From Ravibacter sp037191015 (lineage in GTDB: Bacteria; Bacteroidota; Bacteroidia; Cytophagales; Spirosomataceae), in the NCBI GenBank assembly GCA_037191015.1, contig JBBCKD010000011.1, positions 1 through 64,000 of the forward strand: a stretch of 64,000 nt of DNA, in the 5' to 3' direction. This document shows, in pieces, positions 1 through 9,106 of this stretch. How positions within the stretch are numbered: the stretch's first letter is position 1; every line of letters starts with the position of its first letter. The translations under genes and the position numbers were made by a program. The notes under the pieces were generated by a model. The model saw only the letters and a program-made list of their open reading frames with translations, did no database searches and was not told the DNA's origin.

Positions 1-313
<313 letters not shown>

Positions 314-398
314 AGGAGCTACAGTATGATCAGGATATAGAATGGTTATCTGGCCTATATTTTATACTCGGTTGCAGTCATAGATCAAGAAAAGAGCT

Positions 399-508
399 TG
401 TTGGCGGCCAGAGGGCGGGTGATCACCTCTTCCCATCCCGAACAGAGAAGTTAAGCCCCGTTCCGCCGATGATACCAGGAAACTGGCAAAGTAGGTAACC
501 GCCACAGA
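399..508 (+). rRNA. rrf: 5S ribosomal RNA
   Basis: This is a roughly 110-base 5S rRNA. It contains the conserved block CCCATCCCGAACAGAGAAG (437-455) and the TTAAGCCCC segment, and its ends TTGGCGG/CCGCCA pair to form helix I. It sits directly downstream of 23S and upstream of a strong terminator, so it is the last gene of the rRNA operon. The exact ends are estimated from helix pairing. Confidence 0.93.
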
Positions 509-520
509 CATTTAAAGACG

Positions 521-557
521 AAGGGAGATTCCGGCTGACGGAGTCTCCCTTTTTTTT
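521..557 (+). terminator. rRNA operon terminator
   Basis: An 8-bp stem (AAGGGAGA / TCTCCCTT) closes a loop of about 15 bases and runs into a T tract starting at 550. It lies about 12 bases after the 5S gene. This is a textbook intrinsic terminator for the rRNA operon. Confidence 0.9.
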
Positions 558-670
558 GTGGCTGACAAATAAGCAAGCCACCAGGGAGAGGGGGACACAG
601 AGGACCACAAAGGAGAAAGAGAGCCACGGAGGGGAGACTGAATACGCCGTCAGGCGCTACCCATTTATAG

Positions 671-746
671 CCCCCGGAATACCGGCCCCCGGGTTTTAAC
701 CCGGGGGGGAAGGGGTTTCACCCGGGGAACGTTTTCACCCGGAAGA
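671..746. repeat. G/C-rich intergenic repeat patch with hairpin
   Basis: The stretch between the rRNA terminator and the next gene is made of short related units. On the minus strand these are two copies of CCCGGGTGAAA and one CCCGGGTTAAAACCCGGGGG. The last unit is a near-perfect palindrome (686-694 with 699-707) and could act as a hairpin downstream of the minus-strand esterase gene. The pattern resembles an intergenic repeat family rather than a classical terminator, as there is no clean T tract. Nothing else is visible between 558 and 760. Confidence 0.5.
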
Positions 747-760
747 AAAAAGGGAAATAT

Positions 761-2764
761 TTACCTGATAAATTTCTTGGTAGTGATGATCCCTTCGGAA
801 TTTTCAAAGGTAATGAAATAGATACCGGAACCAAGCTGGCGGCAGGGGATGGAATACCGGTCCCTGGATTCCAGCATCCCGGAAAAAAGGGTAAGGCCGG
901 TTATGGTACGCAAAGAAACCCTGCCGGTTTGTAATCCCCGGAATTCTAGGTTGATATCTTCTCTGACGGGATTGGGAGAAATCAGGAAGTTATTGGCAGC
1001 AAGCGGCTCAGAGCCGAGTATCGGTGAAAAAACGATATCAGCCATGGTGTAGGCCGACTCGGCAGCAGCATTTACTGCATAAACACGGTAAGTGTAGGAT
1101 GTGTTGGGAATAACTTCCGTATCCGTATAGCTGCCGGCGCCTCCATCCTCTTCTGCCAGCGTGACAAAAAGTGATTCCCCTACCTTCTTTTCTATTACAT
1201 AGGAATCAGCGCCAGCAACGCTCTGCCAGGCTATACGTACCCCGGTTTCGGTGCCTGTAAGCGTCAGCGCAGGGGGGGCGAGCGGAGCCGCAATATTTAC
1301 GTCGGCGAACGAGAAAATGCTGAGCTTACGGCTATTGCGAATATACGGACCCCTCAGAACGGACACGTTCTCCGGCTTTTCAAGAGGCAGGTAGGTCAGC
1401 TTCCCGGCATTGACGCCCTTGTCGAGAGAGAGGGTTACCCTGTTGCCCTCCGCTTTACCGGCAGTTATTATGCCTTTCTGGCTGAAATCACCATCGAAAT
1501 AGAAAAAGTCTTTGTTGCTGATCCGTACGTCCGCCCCGTTCTCACCTTTTATGAGAGAATCCTGCGGCCATTCCATCCGTTGCCCGGACTGGAAAACGAG
1601 GGCTATCTCATCTTTAGCAGAGGTAGTATAGAAGATTTTCCGCACGTCGGGCCACTCTGCTTCCGGGTTGGGCTCAGCCCCGTAATGACGAGGCTCGAGG
1701 AAATAAAAAACCCTTCTGCCAAATTCCTTGTAGGCTTCCAGCGGATAGTGGACCCCGTCGTCTTCGAGGTCTAACCCCAATGTGGAAAGATGATCGGTTT
1801 TTTCATAAAGATATTTGGTACGGCGTTGAAAGTCCCGGATAGAGGGGGAGAGCGGGGAATACAGAATATTGGTCTGGATCACGTAAAAGTTCTCAACGTT
1901 CGGGAAGTCCTGGCGCCAGTATTGGTAGAGCTGGTCGAAGCTTGCTTCGTAGCCGGGAATATTTTCGAGCGCTTCCTGTTCCCCTTGGTACCAGAAAAAG
2001 CCTTTAATGGTTTTAGGCCGCGCGACGTTCATCCTGTGCAGCAAAGAGCCGTACAGGTTATACGGGTCGGCAGGGTTGGAAGCGTTGCGCTGGAGAAAGT
2101 AGGAAATCTTGGCTCCGGGCAGGGAAGCATTGATAATGGTAGTAGGAATGCCGTGTTTCTCAAGGATAAGCCGCTGTAAATGAATGCCCCACGCCCCTGC
2201 ATACGGATGCGACCAGGAAGACTGGATCCATAGGGTATCACCCGGTGTGCGTACCGGATCGTTATCGGGGATACGCGCAATGGTACGGCAATATTTATCG
2301 CCCCAGACATCAAATTTAATAGCAGCGCCGTTGGATTGTCCGTGTATGAGATAGAAATCGCCTGCCGCCACATCCGTTCGTCTTACCATCAATATCGAAT
2401 CTGCTTGTTTACAGGCCCAGACTTCAACGGAGTAGTCGGCTATTTCGGCTTCGATGGTTGTTTTCATGCTGAAGCGGGCCTGGGTTTTACCGTCATAATT
2501 CAGCGTTGATCGCTGATAGTCGTACCTGTCATTGTTCCTGTAAGTGACAACCGACATGTGGTCCCAGCCGGGTATTTCAATGACGCCGCTTATGGGAATT
2601 TCTGCCATGTTATTCGCTTCCCGGGCGTACATCTGCATATCTTTAGGGAGCTGGTCGAAGACTACTGAAAAAAAACGCTGTGCCTTTGAAGGAAATGAAA
2701 ACAGGACAAGGGCAGTAAACAGGAGCAGGCAACCCCGTATAGATATAGAAATCGAGTTCAGCAT
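761..2764 (-). CDS. Secreted sialate O-acetylesterase-like SGNH hydrolase with FnIII and T9SS sorting domain
   Basis: A 667-residue secreted esterase-like protein. Residues 1-29 form a Sec signal peptide ending at SKAQ. The SASA/SGNH-type hydrolase domain follows: the nucleophile block GQSN lies at 142-145 (Ser144), WYQGE at 258-262, and the DGVH block at 336-339 supplies the Asp/His pair. A fibronectin type III-like module lies at about 500-590. The last 75 or so residues (from ISPNPV) match a T9SS type A sorting domain ending in KKFIR. Family members remove O-acetyl groups from sialic acid or from xylan-type glycans; the substrate here is unknown. Export and cell-surface attachment by T9SS are inferred from the C-terminus. 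The gene is divergent from an exported TIM-barrel gene and has no glycosidase next to it. Confidence 0.85.
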   Translation of the reverse strand: MLNSISISIRGCLLLFTALVLFSFPSKAQRFFSVVFDQLPKDMQMYAREANNMAEIPISGVIEIPGWDHMSVVTYRNNDRYDYQRSTLNYDGKTQARFSMKTTIEAEIADYSVEVWACKQADSILMVRRTDVAAGDFYLIHGQSNGAAIKFDVWGDKYCRTIARIPDNDPVRTPGDTLWIQSSWSHPYAGAWGIHLQRLILEKHGIPTTIINASLPGAKISYFLQRNASNPADPYNLYGSLLHRMNVARPKTIKGFFWYQGEQEALENIPGYEASFDQLYQYWRQDFPNVENFYVIQTNILYSPLSPSIRDFQRRTKYLYEKTDHLSTLGLDLEDDGVHYPLEAYKEFGRRVFYFLEPRHYGAEPNPEAEWPDVRKIFYTTSAKDEIALVFQSGQRMEWPQDSLIKGENGADVRISNKDFFYFDGDFSQKGIITAGKAEGNRVTLSLDKGVNAGKLTYLPLEKPENVSVLRGPYIRNSRKLSIFSFADVNIAAPLAPPALTLTGTETGVRIAWQSVAGADSYVIEKKVGESLFVTLAEEDGGAGSYTDTEVIPNTSYTYRVYAVNAAAESAYTMADIVFSPILGSEPLAANNFLISPNPVREDINLEFRGLQTGRVSLRTITGLTLFSGMLESRDRYSIPCRQLGSGIYFITFENSEGIITTKKFIR

Positions 2765-2968
2765 GTCGGTATCAATCTTGAAATCATTATAAGTCCGTAA
2801 GTTACAACAGAAATTGACGTTTGGCTACAGGTATGCAAATGCTTTTGGAAAATAACGCTTCAGGTCATTATTTTGAATTTTAAGTCCTGCCGGCAATTCT
2901 GAGTACGGCCGGAAGGCTGCAAACCTGTTGCAAGGAAATAAGTGAATATAATACCAGAGAAAGACAAA

Positions 2969-3871
2969 ATGCATAAACATTTTATTTACAGCTGCTTTTT
3001 GATATGGATTGCATTAACCGCGCTGCCGGGTATGCTCCCTGCACAGAAGAGGGCCGATTTTTCCAGGTCCAACCTGGTGGCCTGGTGCATAGTCCCGTTT
3101 GACGCCGTGCAGAGAGGACCCGAAGAACGGGCCAGGATGCTGCATGATCTGGGCATCACAAAGTTGGCTTATGACTGGCGGGAGCACCATATCCCGACTT
3201 TTGACGATGAGCTTCGCGCGCTCGGTAAATATGGCATAAAGCTGGAGGCTTTCTGGATGTCGTCGGGGCGTGATCCGGCCAATAATCCTAATGTACAGTC
3301 AGTTTTCGATTTTTTAGAACGGAACCGGGTGAAAACCCGGCTATGGCTGATGATGAGCGAATGGCCGGGCTTTGAAGATCTATCGCAGGAGGGCAAAGTG
3401 GAAGCGATGAGCCGGGAAATACGGTATATAGCGGAAAGGGCCGGGAAGCTTGGCTGCGACGTGGCGCTGTATAACCACGGCGGATGGTTCGGAGAACCGG
3501 AGAACCAGGTAGAAATTATCCGTTATATGAACCTGGACAATGTCGGTATAGTATACAATTTTCATCATGCAAGGAAGCATCTTTCAAGGTTTGCCAGCTT
3601 CTATCCCATCATGCTGCCCTACTTAAAGTGTATTAACCTGGCCGGACTGAAAGAAGGGGATTCGGAGCATTTTTACCGGACAGGGCAGGGGGATGCAGAA
3701 AAGGAGATGATCCGCCAGGTCTGGAAGAGCGGCTACCGGGGACCGTTCGGGATTATCAATCATGATGAAAGCAAAGATGCTGAAAAAGGACTGCTCGAAG
3801 AAATAGCCGGTCTGAAATGGATTCTCTATGAATTAGGCGATAAAAAGTCGCTGAGAACGTATCACGAATAG
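2969..3871 (+). CDS. Exported sugar phosphate isomerase/epimerase-like TIM-barrel protein
   Basis: A protein of about 300 residues resembling the xylose isomerase-like TIM-barrel (AP endonuclease 2) family. I chose the ATG at 2969 because it puts a clean signal peptide (MHKHFIYSCFLIWIALTALP, then an AQ cut) at the N-terminus. A GTG at 2942 in the same frame would add nine polar residues ahead of it. Family-like features are the alternating strand/helix pattern, ERAGKLGCDVALYNHGGWFGEP and VGIVYNFHHAR, which resemble the metal-binding Glu/His/Asp strands of the barrel. It probably acts in the periplasm on a sugar or related compound; the reaction cannot be assigned. A perfect 13-bp terminator follows the stop codon. 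Confidence 0.75.
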   Translation: MHKHFIYSCFLIWIALTALPGMLPAQKRADFSRSNLVAWCIVPFDAVQRGPEERARMLHDLGITKLAYDWREHHIPTFDDELRALGKYGIKLEAFWMSSGRDPANNPNVQSVFDFLERNRVKTRLWLMMSEWPGFEDLSQEGKVEAMSREIRYIAERAGKLGCDVALYNHGGWFGEPENQVEIIRYMNLDNVGIVYNFHHARKHLSRFASFYPIMLPYLKCINLAGLKEGDSEHFYRTGQGDAEKEMIRQVWKSGYRGPFGIINHDESKDAEKGLLEEIAGLKWILYELGDKKSLRTYHE

Positions 3872-3886
3872 GGTGAGTTCCTGTTG

Positions 3887-3916
3887 TACAAAAACTGACT
3901 TTCGTCAGTTTTTGTA
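3887..3916 (+). terminator. Intrinsic terminator after the TIM-barrel gene
   Basis: A perfect 13-bp inverted repeat (TACAAAAACTGAC / GTCAGTTTTTGTA) with a 4-base loop begins 16 bases after the stop codon at 3871. The A tract and T tract lie inside the stem, so it could work in either direction. Confidence 0.8.
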
Positions 3917-4435
3917 ATTAATTCCGTTAAATTTTTGCAAATATCAGTCTTGCTGATACTATCTCGCCAGGATAATTACAGGGTTTATTTTGAACTCATG
4001 TTTTTATTTTCTGAATGAGAATAATATATCTATGGGGGAATTGTATGGGTTAAGTGCTTGAATATGAGTGTATAGTAATTCTTTTTGTAGAATTTATTTT
4101 ACAAATAATTGGCTAAATTTTACTAATAATTAGTACAAATTCTACACATTTTATCTCCGTATATATCCTTATTAGTGTTAAATATGGTGAATTAATTTTC
4201 CAGTTTTATTGCAATTATGTTGTTATAATTCGGGAGTTAATAAATATATTTGGCGCAGATTAAGAGTACATGTATTTCCTCTATCAGTAATTGCAAACTT
4301 TAATGTATTTATTTTCATTCCGCATTTCATAGCTTATAAAGCATTGGCCCCCCGGAATCTTTAGGAAGAAGCAAATTCTGTAATGAGTAGAATACATTAG
4401 GCTTAGTTTAAATATTTTCTACACAAATTAATTTT
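3917..4435. other. A/T-rich intergenic region, long 5' leader of the RCC1-like gene
   Basis: About 520 bases with no supportable gene. The stretch is clearly more A/T-rich than its surroundings. It holds one good Bacteroidota promoter match (4220-4252), implying a leader of roughly 175 bases for the downstream surface-protein gene. No riboswitch or tRNA fold was recognised. Confidence 0.6.
4220..4252 (+). promoter_or_regulatory. Predicted Bacteroidota sigma-A promoter for the RCC1-like gene
   Basis: The -7 element TATATTTG (4245-4252) matches TAnnTTTG exactly. It is preceded by TTG at 4220-4222 with a 22-base spacer, inside the 17-23 range known for this phylum. The predicted transcript start is near 4258. 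This is inferred from sequence only. Confidence 0.55.
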
Positions 4436-7400
4436 ATGGCAAAACTATTTACAACGCAGAAAAGGTGCGTTATCCGCACCTTTTTGCCGCCGTTGGGGAT
4501 TCTGACGGCTTTGCTGGTATTTTCAGCCGGCAATTTGTACGGGCAGTGCGGCTTTTTGACAGGCGAGGGCTGTCCCGGTACCGATTACAACAACTATGGG
4601 TTTGCTTCTACGAACAATTTCCAGACGTTGGAGTATGACAATTATGTGTCATCGTTCCACTCTACTATCGTGCGGACTTATGATGGTTCGTTTAAAGTAT
4701 GGGGTGAAGGGATGGATAGGACAGGTAACCAGAGCTCAGGTCTTACTACGGCGGTGACCATCGGTCCATCCGGAACCAGCGCCCAAAACTTTGATTACGG
4801 TTCCAATAACAAGATATTGAAAGCTGCGGTAGGAAGTAATTCCGTACAAACAGCACAGGCAGTCATACTGACTCAAAATGGTCTTTATGCCTGGGGATAT
4901 GAAGGATCTGTGCTAGATGCAGATCTGACATCTTCGAATACTTTCCAGGCTATTAGCAGCGGTAACAATGGTACCAGCATCATCAATGGTAATAACTGGG
5001 ACCTGCCCATCGGTACCGGCGGGATGAATACCGGAGTGACGCCTGCGGATGTCAAAATGATGTTTATTACCGGGCAGACGCTGGCTATTGTGACCTGCTC
5101 AGGCGAGGCGTGGGTTTTGTCGCTCAACAGCACGATCAGGCATGGTCTTACAAATAGCTCCGGTCAGACCAATGCCAATCGTACGTGGGTACGTGTTTCT
5201 ACCGCTGCCAACACACCTCTGCAGAATGTGGTGGCCCTGAGGGGTGTCAGGGGAATTATGTATGCGCTGACTTATGACGGTTCAACCCAAGGACTATATA
5301 CGTGGGGAAGCAACGTTTATGCAAGGAATGACGGCAGTACTGCCAATGAACTCAGAGCAACTCAGAATTACGCAAGAGAGCAGCTAAAACCAACCGGCGT
5401 AGGAACTATTAAGATGATCGGGGCGACTAAAGGTTCCAACGGTACGGGCCATACCAACTACACCTATTATGTATTGGCTACCGATGGCAAATTGTATGCT
5501 ATCGGCGATAATAACATGAACCAGTTGGGCGACTGGACTACAGGAGGAAGCACGACAAGCTGGGTTCGTCCTAAATATCCCAATGCCGGTGGAGCAGCAG
5601 GCGCTGATATGGATAATATTAAGTGGATTTCACCCAGTGAGCATGACGGTCAGGGTTGGGCTGCCATCAACGTGCTGGATGAAGACGGCCAGATCTGGAA
5701 CTGGGGAACCGATGTCGGGATTATGCTGGGTAGGAATCCGGCAAATAATGGCAACAGTTACAGTACCGGTTCAAGGGTAAGACCGGGAAAAATATACGAT
5801 GGGAAAAATGACGATGATGGTTTGAGAACTCCTCCTGGTGGGGGCTTTAATCCTGCCGGCGGCGCAGCTCCTGGTGGTGTCTACACATCGGTCGAAACCG
5901 GAGGGCACACGACAATGGCGACGCGCCAGTGTGAAGCTAAATTTGGTTATACCGGGCATGCAGTAAGAGGAAGTGCCGGGCACCCTACCGCTAGCGAGAC
6001 CGTATACTATGATGCGCTCGTATATAATACTGAAGATACCCAGGTTTGCGGCGCCACTACTGACGCTGTCGTAACAATAGAAGGTGGCGTAAGAAGCGGT
6101 AATGCTTATTGCAGCAATATGCAGCCGCTGACACTGGTAGGCAGCCCTGCCGGCGGAACCTTCACACTGACAGAGAACCCGGGTGGTGTTGTTCTTACGG
6201 GGAATGTCCTTACGTTGAACGGAGCTACCGGTACTGTGAAGGTGCGTTACGACGTAAACAGCGGTGCACCCTGTAACGTGCCTCTTTCCACAGTGACGGA
6301 GATCAGTGTTACGACCTGTTCCTATAACATAGTGAGCGGTACAGTATGGAGTGATCTGGATAATGATGCTTTGTTCGAATCCGGCGATGGTGAAAACGGT
6401 CTGAATCCTGACAGTAAACTGTATGCCAACCTGGTATGGATAGATGAAGAAAACGGCGATAGAATCGTTGCATCGGTATTGGTAGATACAGACGGTACTT
6501 ACGAATTGCCGGCTATCTATGGCCCGGGAGAATACAGGGTGGAGATTACCAACAAGCCGTTTGGCGCCAATACCCCGGCAACTTCTATTAATAATGCTAC
6601 TGACCGGACCCTTCCGGGCAGCTGGACGTATACCGGTACTAACGTCAATAACACAAACGAATGTACGCCTCCCTGTGCCACACCATATACTATCGCGGGT
6701 ATTACGGTAGAAGATGAGGACCTGGACGGCTATAATTTCGGTATCCTGCTGCCGCTGGTCGAGATCAGCGGTAACGTATGGCACGATACTAACGGAGACG
6801 CAGAAACAAACGGAGGTGAAAAACCTATTACCGGGGAAACTGGTAACACCAACAGTGATGCCTCGTCTGATACGGATTCTGATATCTGGGCTAACCTGGT
6901 GGATTCAGACGGAAAAGTGGTGCAGTCGGTACGGGTAGGAAATGATGGAACTTACGAATTCCCTGGTGTAACACCAGATAAAGCCTATAAGGTGATCCTT
7001 ACCGCTGAAGAGAAGGAGGAAGAGTCTTCGCTTGGAGACGGAGATGCCGCTGATATTGATGGCTGGCTGGCTACGGGTACCAACGATCCTGTGAACGGTA
7101 AACAAGGGGGCAATAAGAGCAACGTGATTGATCTTGGAACGGTAACTTCTGATTTGGAGAACGTCAACTTCGGTCTTCAGCAGCCTCCGGTCGCTACCCC
7201 TCATGTAAAAACAGGTGTGCCGGTGGGAACTCCGGGTGAAATACCTTTGATCGCTGGAGACGATACGGATCCGGATGGTACCGTACCTATTAATCCCGAA
7301 ACGATCAGGCTTATACCTCCGACTGGCGTAACTCCCGGCAACCCGCAATACGATCCTGAAGATCCTACCAGGTTGATTGGATTCGAAGTGCCTGGTGAAG

Positions 7401-8887
7401 GTACCTGGGAGGTGGATGACGACGGCAATGTAACGTTTACTCCTGAGTCCGGCTTTACCGGCAATCCTACTTCTATCAAATATACTGTAAAGGATGAAGC
7501 CGGCGCTGAGAGCAACGAGGCGACGCTTACCGTTACCTATGTGGTTACCATCAGTGGTAATGTATGGCATGATGTAAACGGCGATGCGGAAAAAACCGGG
7601 GAAAAGCCGATAAGCGGGGATAATGGTGATAGCGACAGCGGAAACTCGTCTGTTACAGGATCTGATATCTGGGCTAACCTGGTGGATGAAAACGATGAGG
7701 TAGTGCAGTCGGTGCAGGTAGGAAAAGACGGTAAGTATGAGTTTGAGGAAGTAGAGCTGGGAGGATATTACAAAGTGATCCTGACTACCGGGGAGCAGGA
7801 GGAAGGTGATCCGCTTTCAGCCGGCGCTGCCATCACGGGGTGGGTCAATACAGGTACCAAAGACCCGGTAAACAACGGCGGTGCTGCTGATCCTACCAAT
7901 AAATCGAACGTGATCGATCTTGGAACGGTTTCAAACAATATAATTAACGTAGACTTCGGTCTCCAGCAGCCGCCGGTAACAGATGATTCGAGGTACAAGA
8001 TCACCAAGCCTTTGTCGGGCGCTACGGTTCCGTTGAACGGTACAGTTCCTGCGATCGATCCTTCGGGCGAAAATGTTGAGCAGCCGGTAGGATATGATCC
8101 CGACAAAACGGATGACGCAAAACCGTCGATAAAGATTACAGCGCTGCCTTATGTGCCGCCAGGCCAGGAGGGGAATGCTGCTCCGAAACTGTTCTATGAC
8201 AATGTTGAGGTGGTTGTGGATCAGGTGATTCCCGATTTTGATCCGTCGAAGTTTTCTGTCCAACTGGACGGAACAGGATACGATGAAGTTTCTTTCGACT
8301 TTATAGTGATCGACGCGGCCGGGGAAGAATCTGATGAGGCAACTTATACGTTACATTGGGAAGGCTCGCTTCCGGTGAAGTGGCAGACTGTCGACGTAAC
8401 CGAAGAGCAGGGTATTGCCATTGTATCGTGGACAACGACCGAACAGTTGAACGTAGCTTCTTTTGAAGTGCAGAACAGCTCCGATGCGAGAAACTGGAGG
8501 AAGGTAGGTACAGTGAAAGCGGTCAGTACGCCGGAAGCAGCTTACAGCTATGCGCACAAACTTACCGGTAACAATACCCAGTATTTCCGTATTCAAAGCA
8601 TAGACCTGGACGGTAGCACTTCGTTGAGCCGGTTGGTGAGCCTGAAAGGCAGGACACAGACTGGTAGCGTTTATCCTAACCCGGTCGTAACAGGCGAGCT
8701 TGTTCTTGACCTGCCGGTATCCGGATCACTGAAAGCGAAAGTGTACAGCACCGCCGGTATCGAAGTTCTGAGCACGACGCTGAAAAGCAATGTCCTGAAT
8801 GTAAGGAATCTCTCTTCCGGTCACTATATCTTACAGGTGACGGGTGAGAACGGTGAAATTATTACGAGAAGCTTTATAGTGAAGTAA
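4436..8887 (+). CDS. Giant T9SS surface protein with RCC1-like, SdrD B-like and CshA-like domains
   Basis: A 1483-residue secreted modular protein. The signal sequence spans about 1-37 (…SAGNLYGQC). Residues about 65-480 hold RCC1-like propeller repeats, seen in recurring motifs such as LYAWGYEGS, LYTWGSNVYARNDG, LYAIGDNNMNQLGD and IWNWGTDVGIMLG. Three SdrD B-like/carboxypeptidase-regulatory-type modules follow: VSGTVWSDLDNDALFESGDG at about 630, ISGNVWHDTNGDAETN at about 776, and ISGNVWHDVNGDAEK at about 1040. Between the last two, at about 935-1035, is a CshA-fibril-type repeat (VTFTPESGFTGNP…YTVKD). The C-terminal 80 or so residues are a T9SS type A sorting domain (VYPNPV … SFIVK). A propeller followed by stalk-like acidic modules suggests a surface adhesin or ligand-binding fibre. 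The ligand is unknown. Confidence 0.85.
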   Translation: MAKLFTTQKRCVIRTFLPPLGILTALLVFSAGNLYGQCGFLTGEGCPGTDYNNYGFASTNNFQTLEYDNYVSSFHSTIVRTYDGSFKVWGEGMDRTGNQSSGLTTAVTIGPSGTSAQNFDYGSNNKILKAAVGSNSVQTAQAVILTQNGLYAWGYEGSVLDADLTSSNTFQAISSGNNGTSIINGNNWDLPIGTGGMNTGVTPADVKMMFITGQTLAIVTCSGEAWVLSLNSTIRHGLTNSSGQTNANRTWVRVSTAANTPLQNVVALRGVRGIMYALTYDGSTQGLYTWGSNVYARNDGSTANELRATQNYAREQLKPTGVGTIKMIGATKGSNGTGHTNYTYYVLATDGKLYAIGDNNMNQLGDWTTGGSTTSWVRPKYPNAGGAAGADMDNIKWISPSEHDGQGWAAINVLDEDGQIWNWGTDVGIMLGRNPANNGNSYSTGSRVRPGKIYDGKNDDDGLRTPPGGGFNPAGGAAPGGVYTSVETGGHTTMATRQCEAKFGYTGHAVRGSAGHPTASETVYYDALVYNTEDTQVCGATTDAVVTIEGGVRSGNAYCSNMQPLTLVGSPAGGTFTLTENPGGVVLTGNVLTLNGATGTVKVRYDVNSGAPCNVPLSTVTEISVTTCSYNIVSGTVWSDLDNDALFESGDGENGLNPDSKLYANLVWIDEENGDRIVASVLVDTDGTYELPAIYGPGEYRVEITNKPFGANTPATSINNATDRTLPGSWTYTGTNVNNTNECTPPCATPYTIAGITVEDEDLDGYNFGILLPLVEISGNVWHDTNGDAETNGGEKPITGETGNTNSDASSDTDSDIWANLVDSDGKVVQSVRVGNDGTYEFPGVTPDKAYKVILTAEEKEEESSLGDGDAADIDGWLATGTNDPVNGKQGGNKSNVIDLGTVTSDLENVNFGLQQPPVATPHVKTGVPVGTPGEIPLIAGDDTDPDGTVPINPETIRLIPPTGVTPGNPQYDPEDPTRLIGFEVPGEGTWEVDDDGNVTFTPESGFTGNPTSIKYTVKDEAGAESNEATLTVTYVVTISGNVWHDVNGDAEKTGEKPISGDNGDSDSGNSSVTGSDIWANLVDENDEVVQSVQVGKDGKYEFEEVELGGYYKVILTTGEQEEGDPLSAGAAITGWVNTGTKDPVNNGGAADPTNKSNVIDLGTVSNNIINVDFGLQQPPVTDDSRYKITKPLSGATVPLNGTVPAIDPSGENVEQPVGYDPDKTDDAKPSIKITALPYVPPGQEGNAAPKLFYDNVEVVVDQVIPDFDPSKFSVQLDGTGYDEVSFDFIVIDAAGEESDEATYTLHWEGSLPVKWQTVDVTEEQGIAIVSWTTTEQLNVASFEVQNSSDARNWRKVGTVKAVSTPEAAYSYAHKLTGNNTQYFRIQSIDLDGSTSLSRLVSLKGRTQTGSVYPNPVVTGELVLDLPVSGSLKAKVYSTAGIEVLSTTLKSNVLNVRNLSSGHYILQVTGENGEIITRSFIVK

Positions 8888-8902
8888 TAAGGAATAGATC
8901 GA

Positions 8903-8940
8903 AAAAAGCGAGGTTACCGGATGGTAGCCTCGCTTTTTTT
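8903..8940 (+). terminator. Intrinsic terminator after the RCC1-like gene
   Basis: An 11-bp stem with one G-T pair (GCGAGGTTACC / GGTAGCCTCGC), a GGAT loop and a T8 tract. It starts about 15 bases after the stop codon at 8887. Confidence 0.9.
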
Positions 8941-8950
8941 GGCGTATGTT

Positions 8951-8986
8951 AAAACAAAACACCCTGCCGCAACTGCAGCAGGGTGT
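8951..8986 (-). terminator. Likely terminator of katG
   Basis: A perfect 10-bp stem (AACACCCTGC, 8958-8967, with GCAGGGTGTT, 8977-8986). On the minus strand the stem runs into TTGTTTTAAC. It lies about 120 bases past the katG stop, in the convergent gap with the RCC1-like gene. Confidence 0.6.
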
Positions 8987-9106
8987 TCAGATGAATGCTA
9001 TAGTAATAGAGAATACCCCCCTCGGTACTATACTTGCTATAGACTTTCTACACAAATTATGCGAATATAATAGAATTTATTCTACAAAAAAATAGAAATA
9101 CTTATT

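Noticed and set aside
5771..6784. 337-codon antisense frame inside the RCC1-like gene
   Set aside because: It is a shadow of a clear, domain-rich coding frame; its translation shows no family motif, and it has no promoter or binding site of its own.
6905..7570. 221-codon antisense frame in the same gene
   Set aside because: Same reason. The stop-poor antisense frame follows from the repeated acidic modules.
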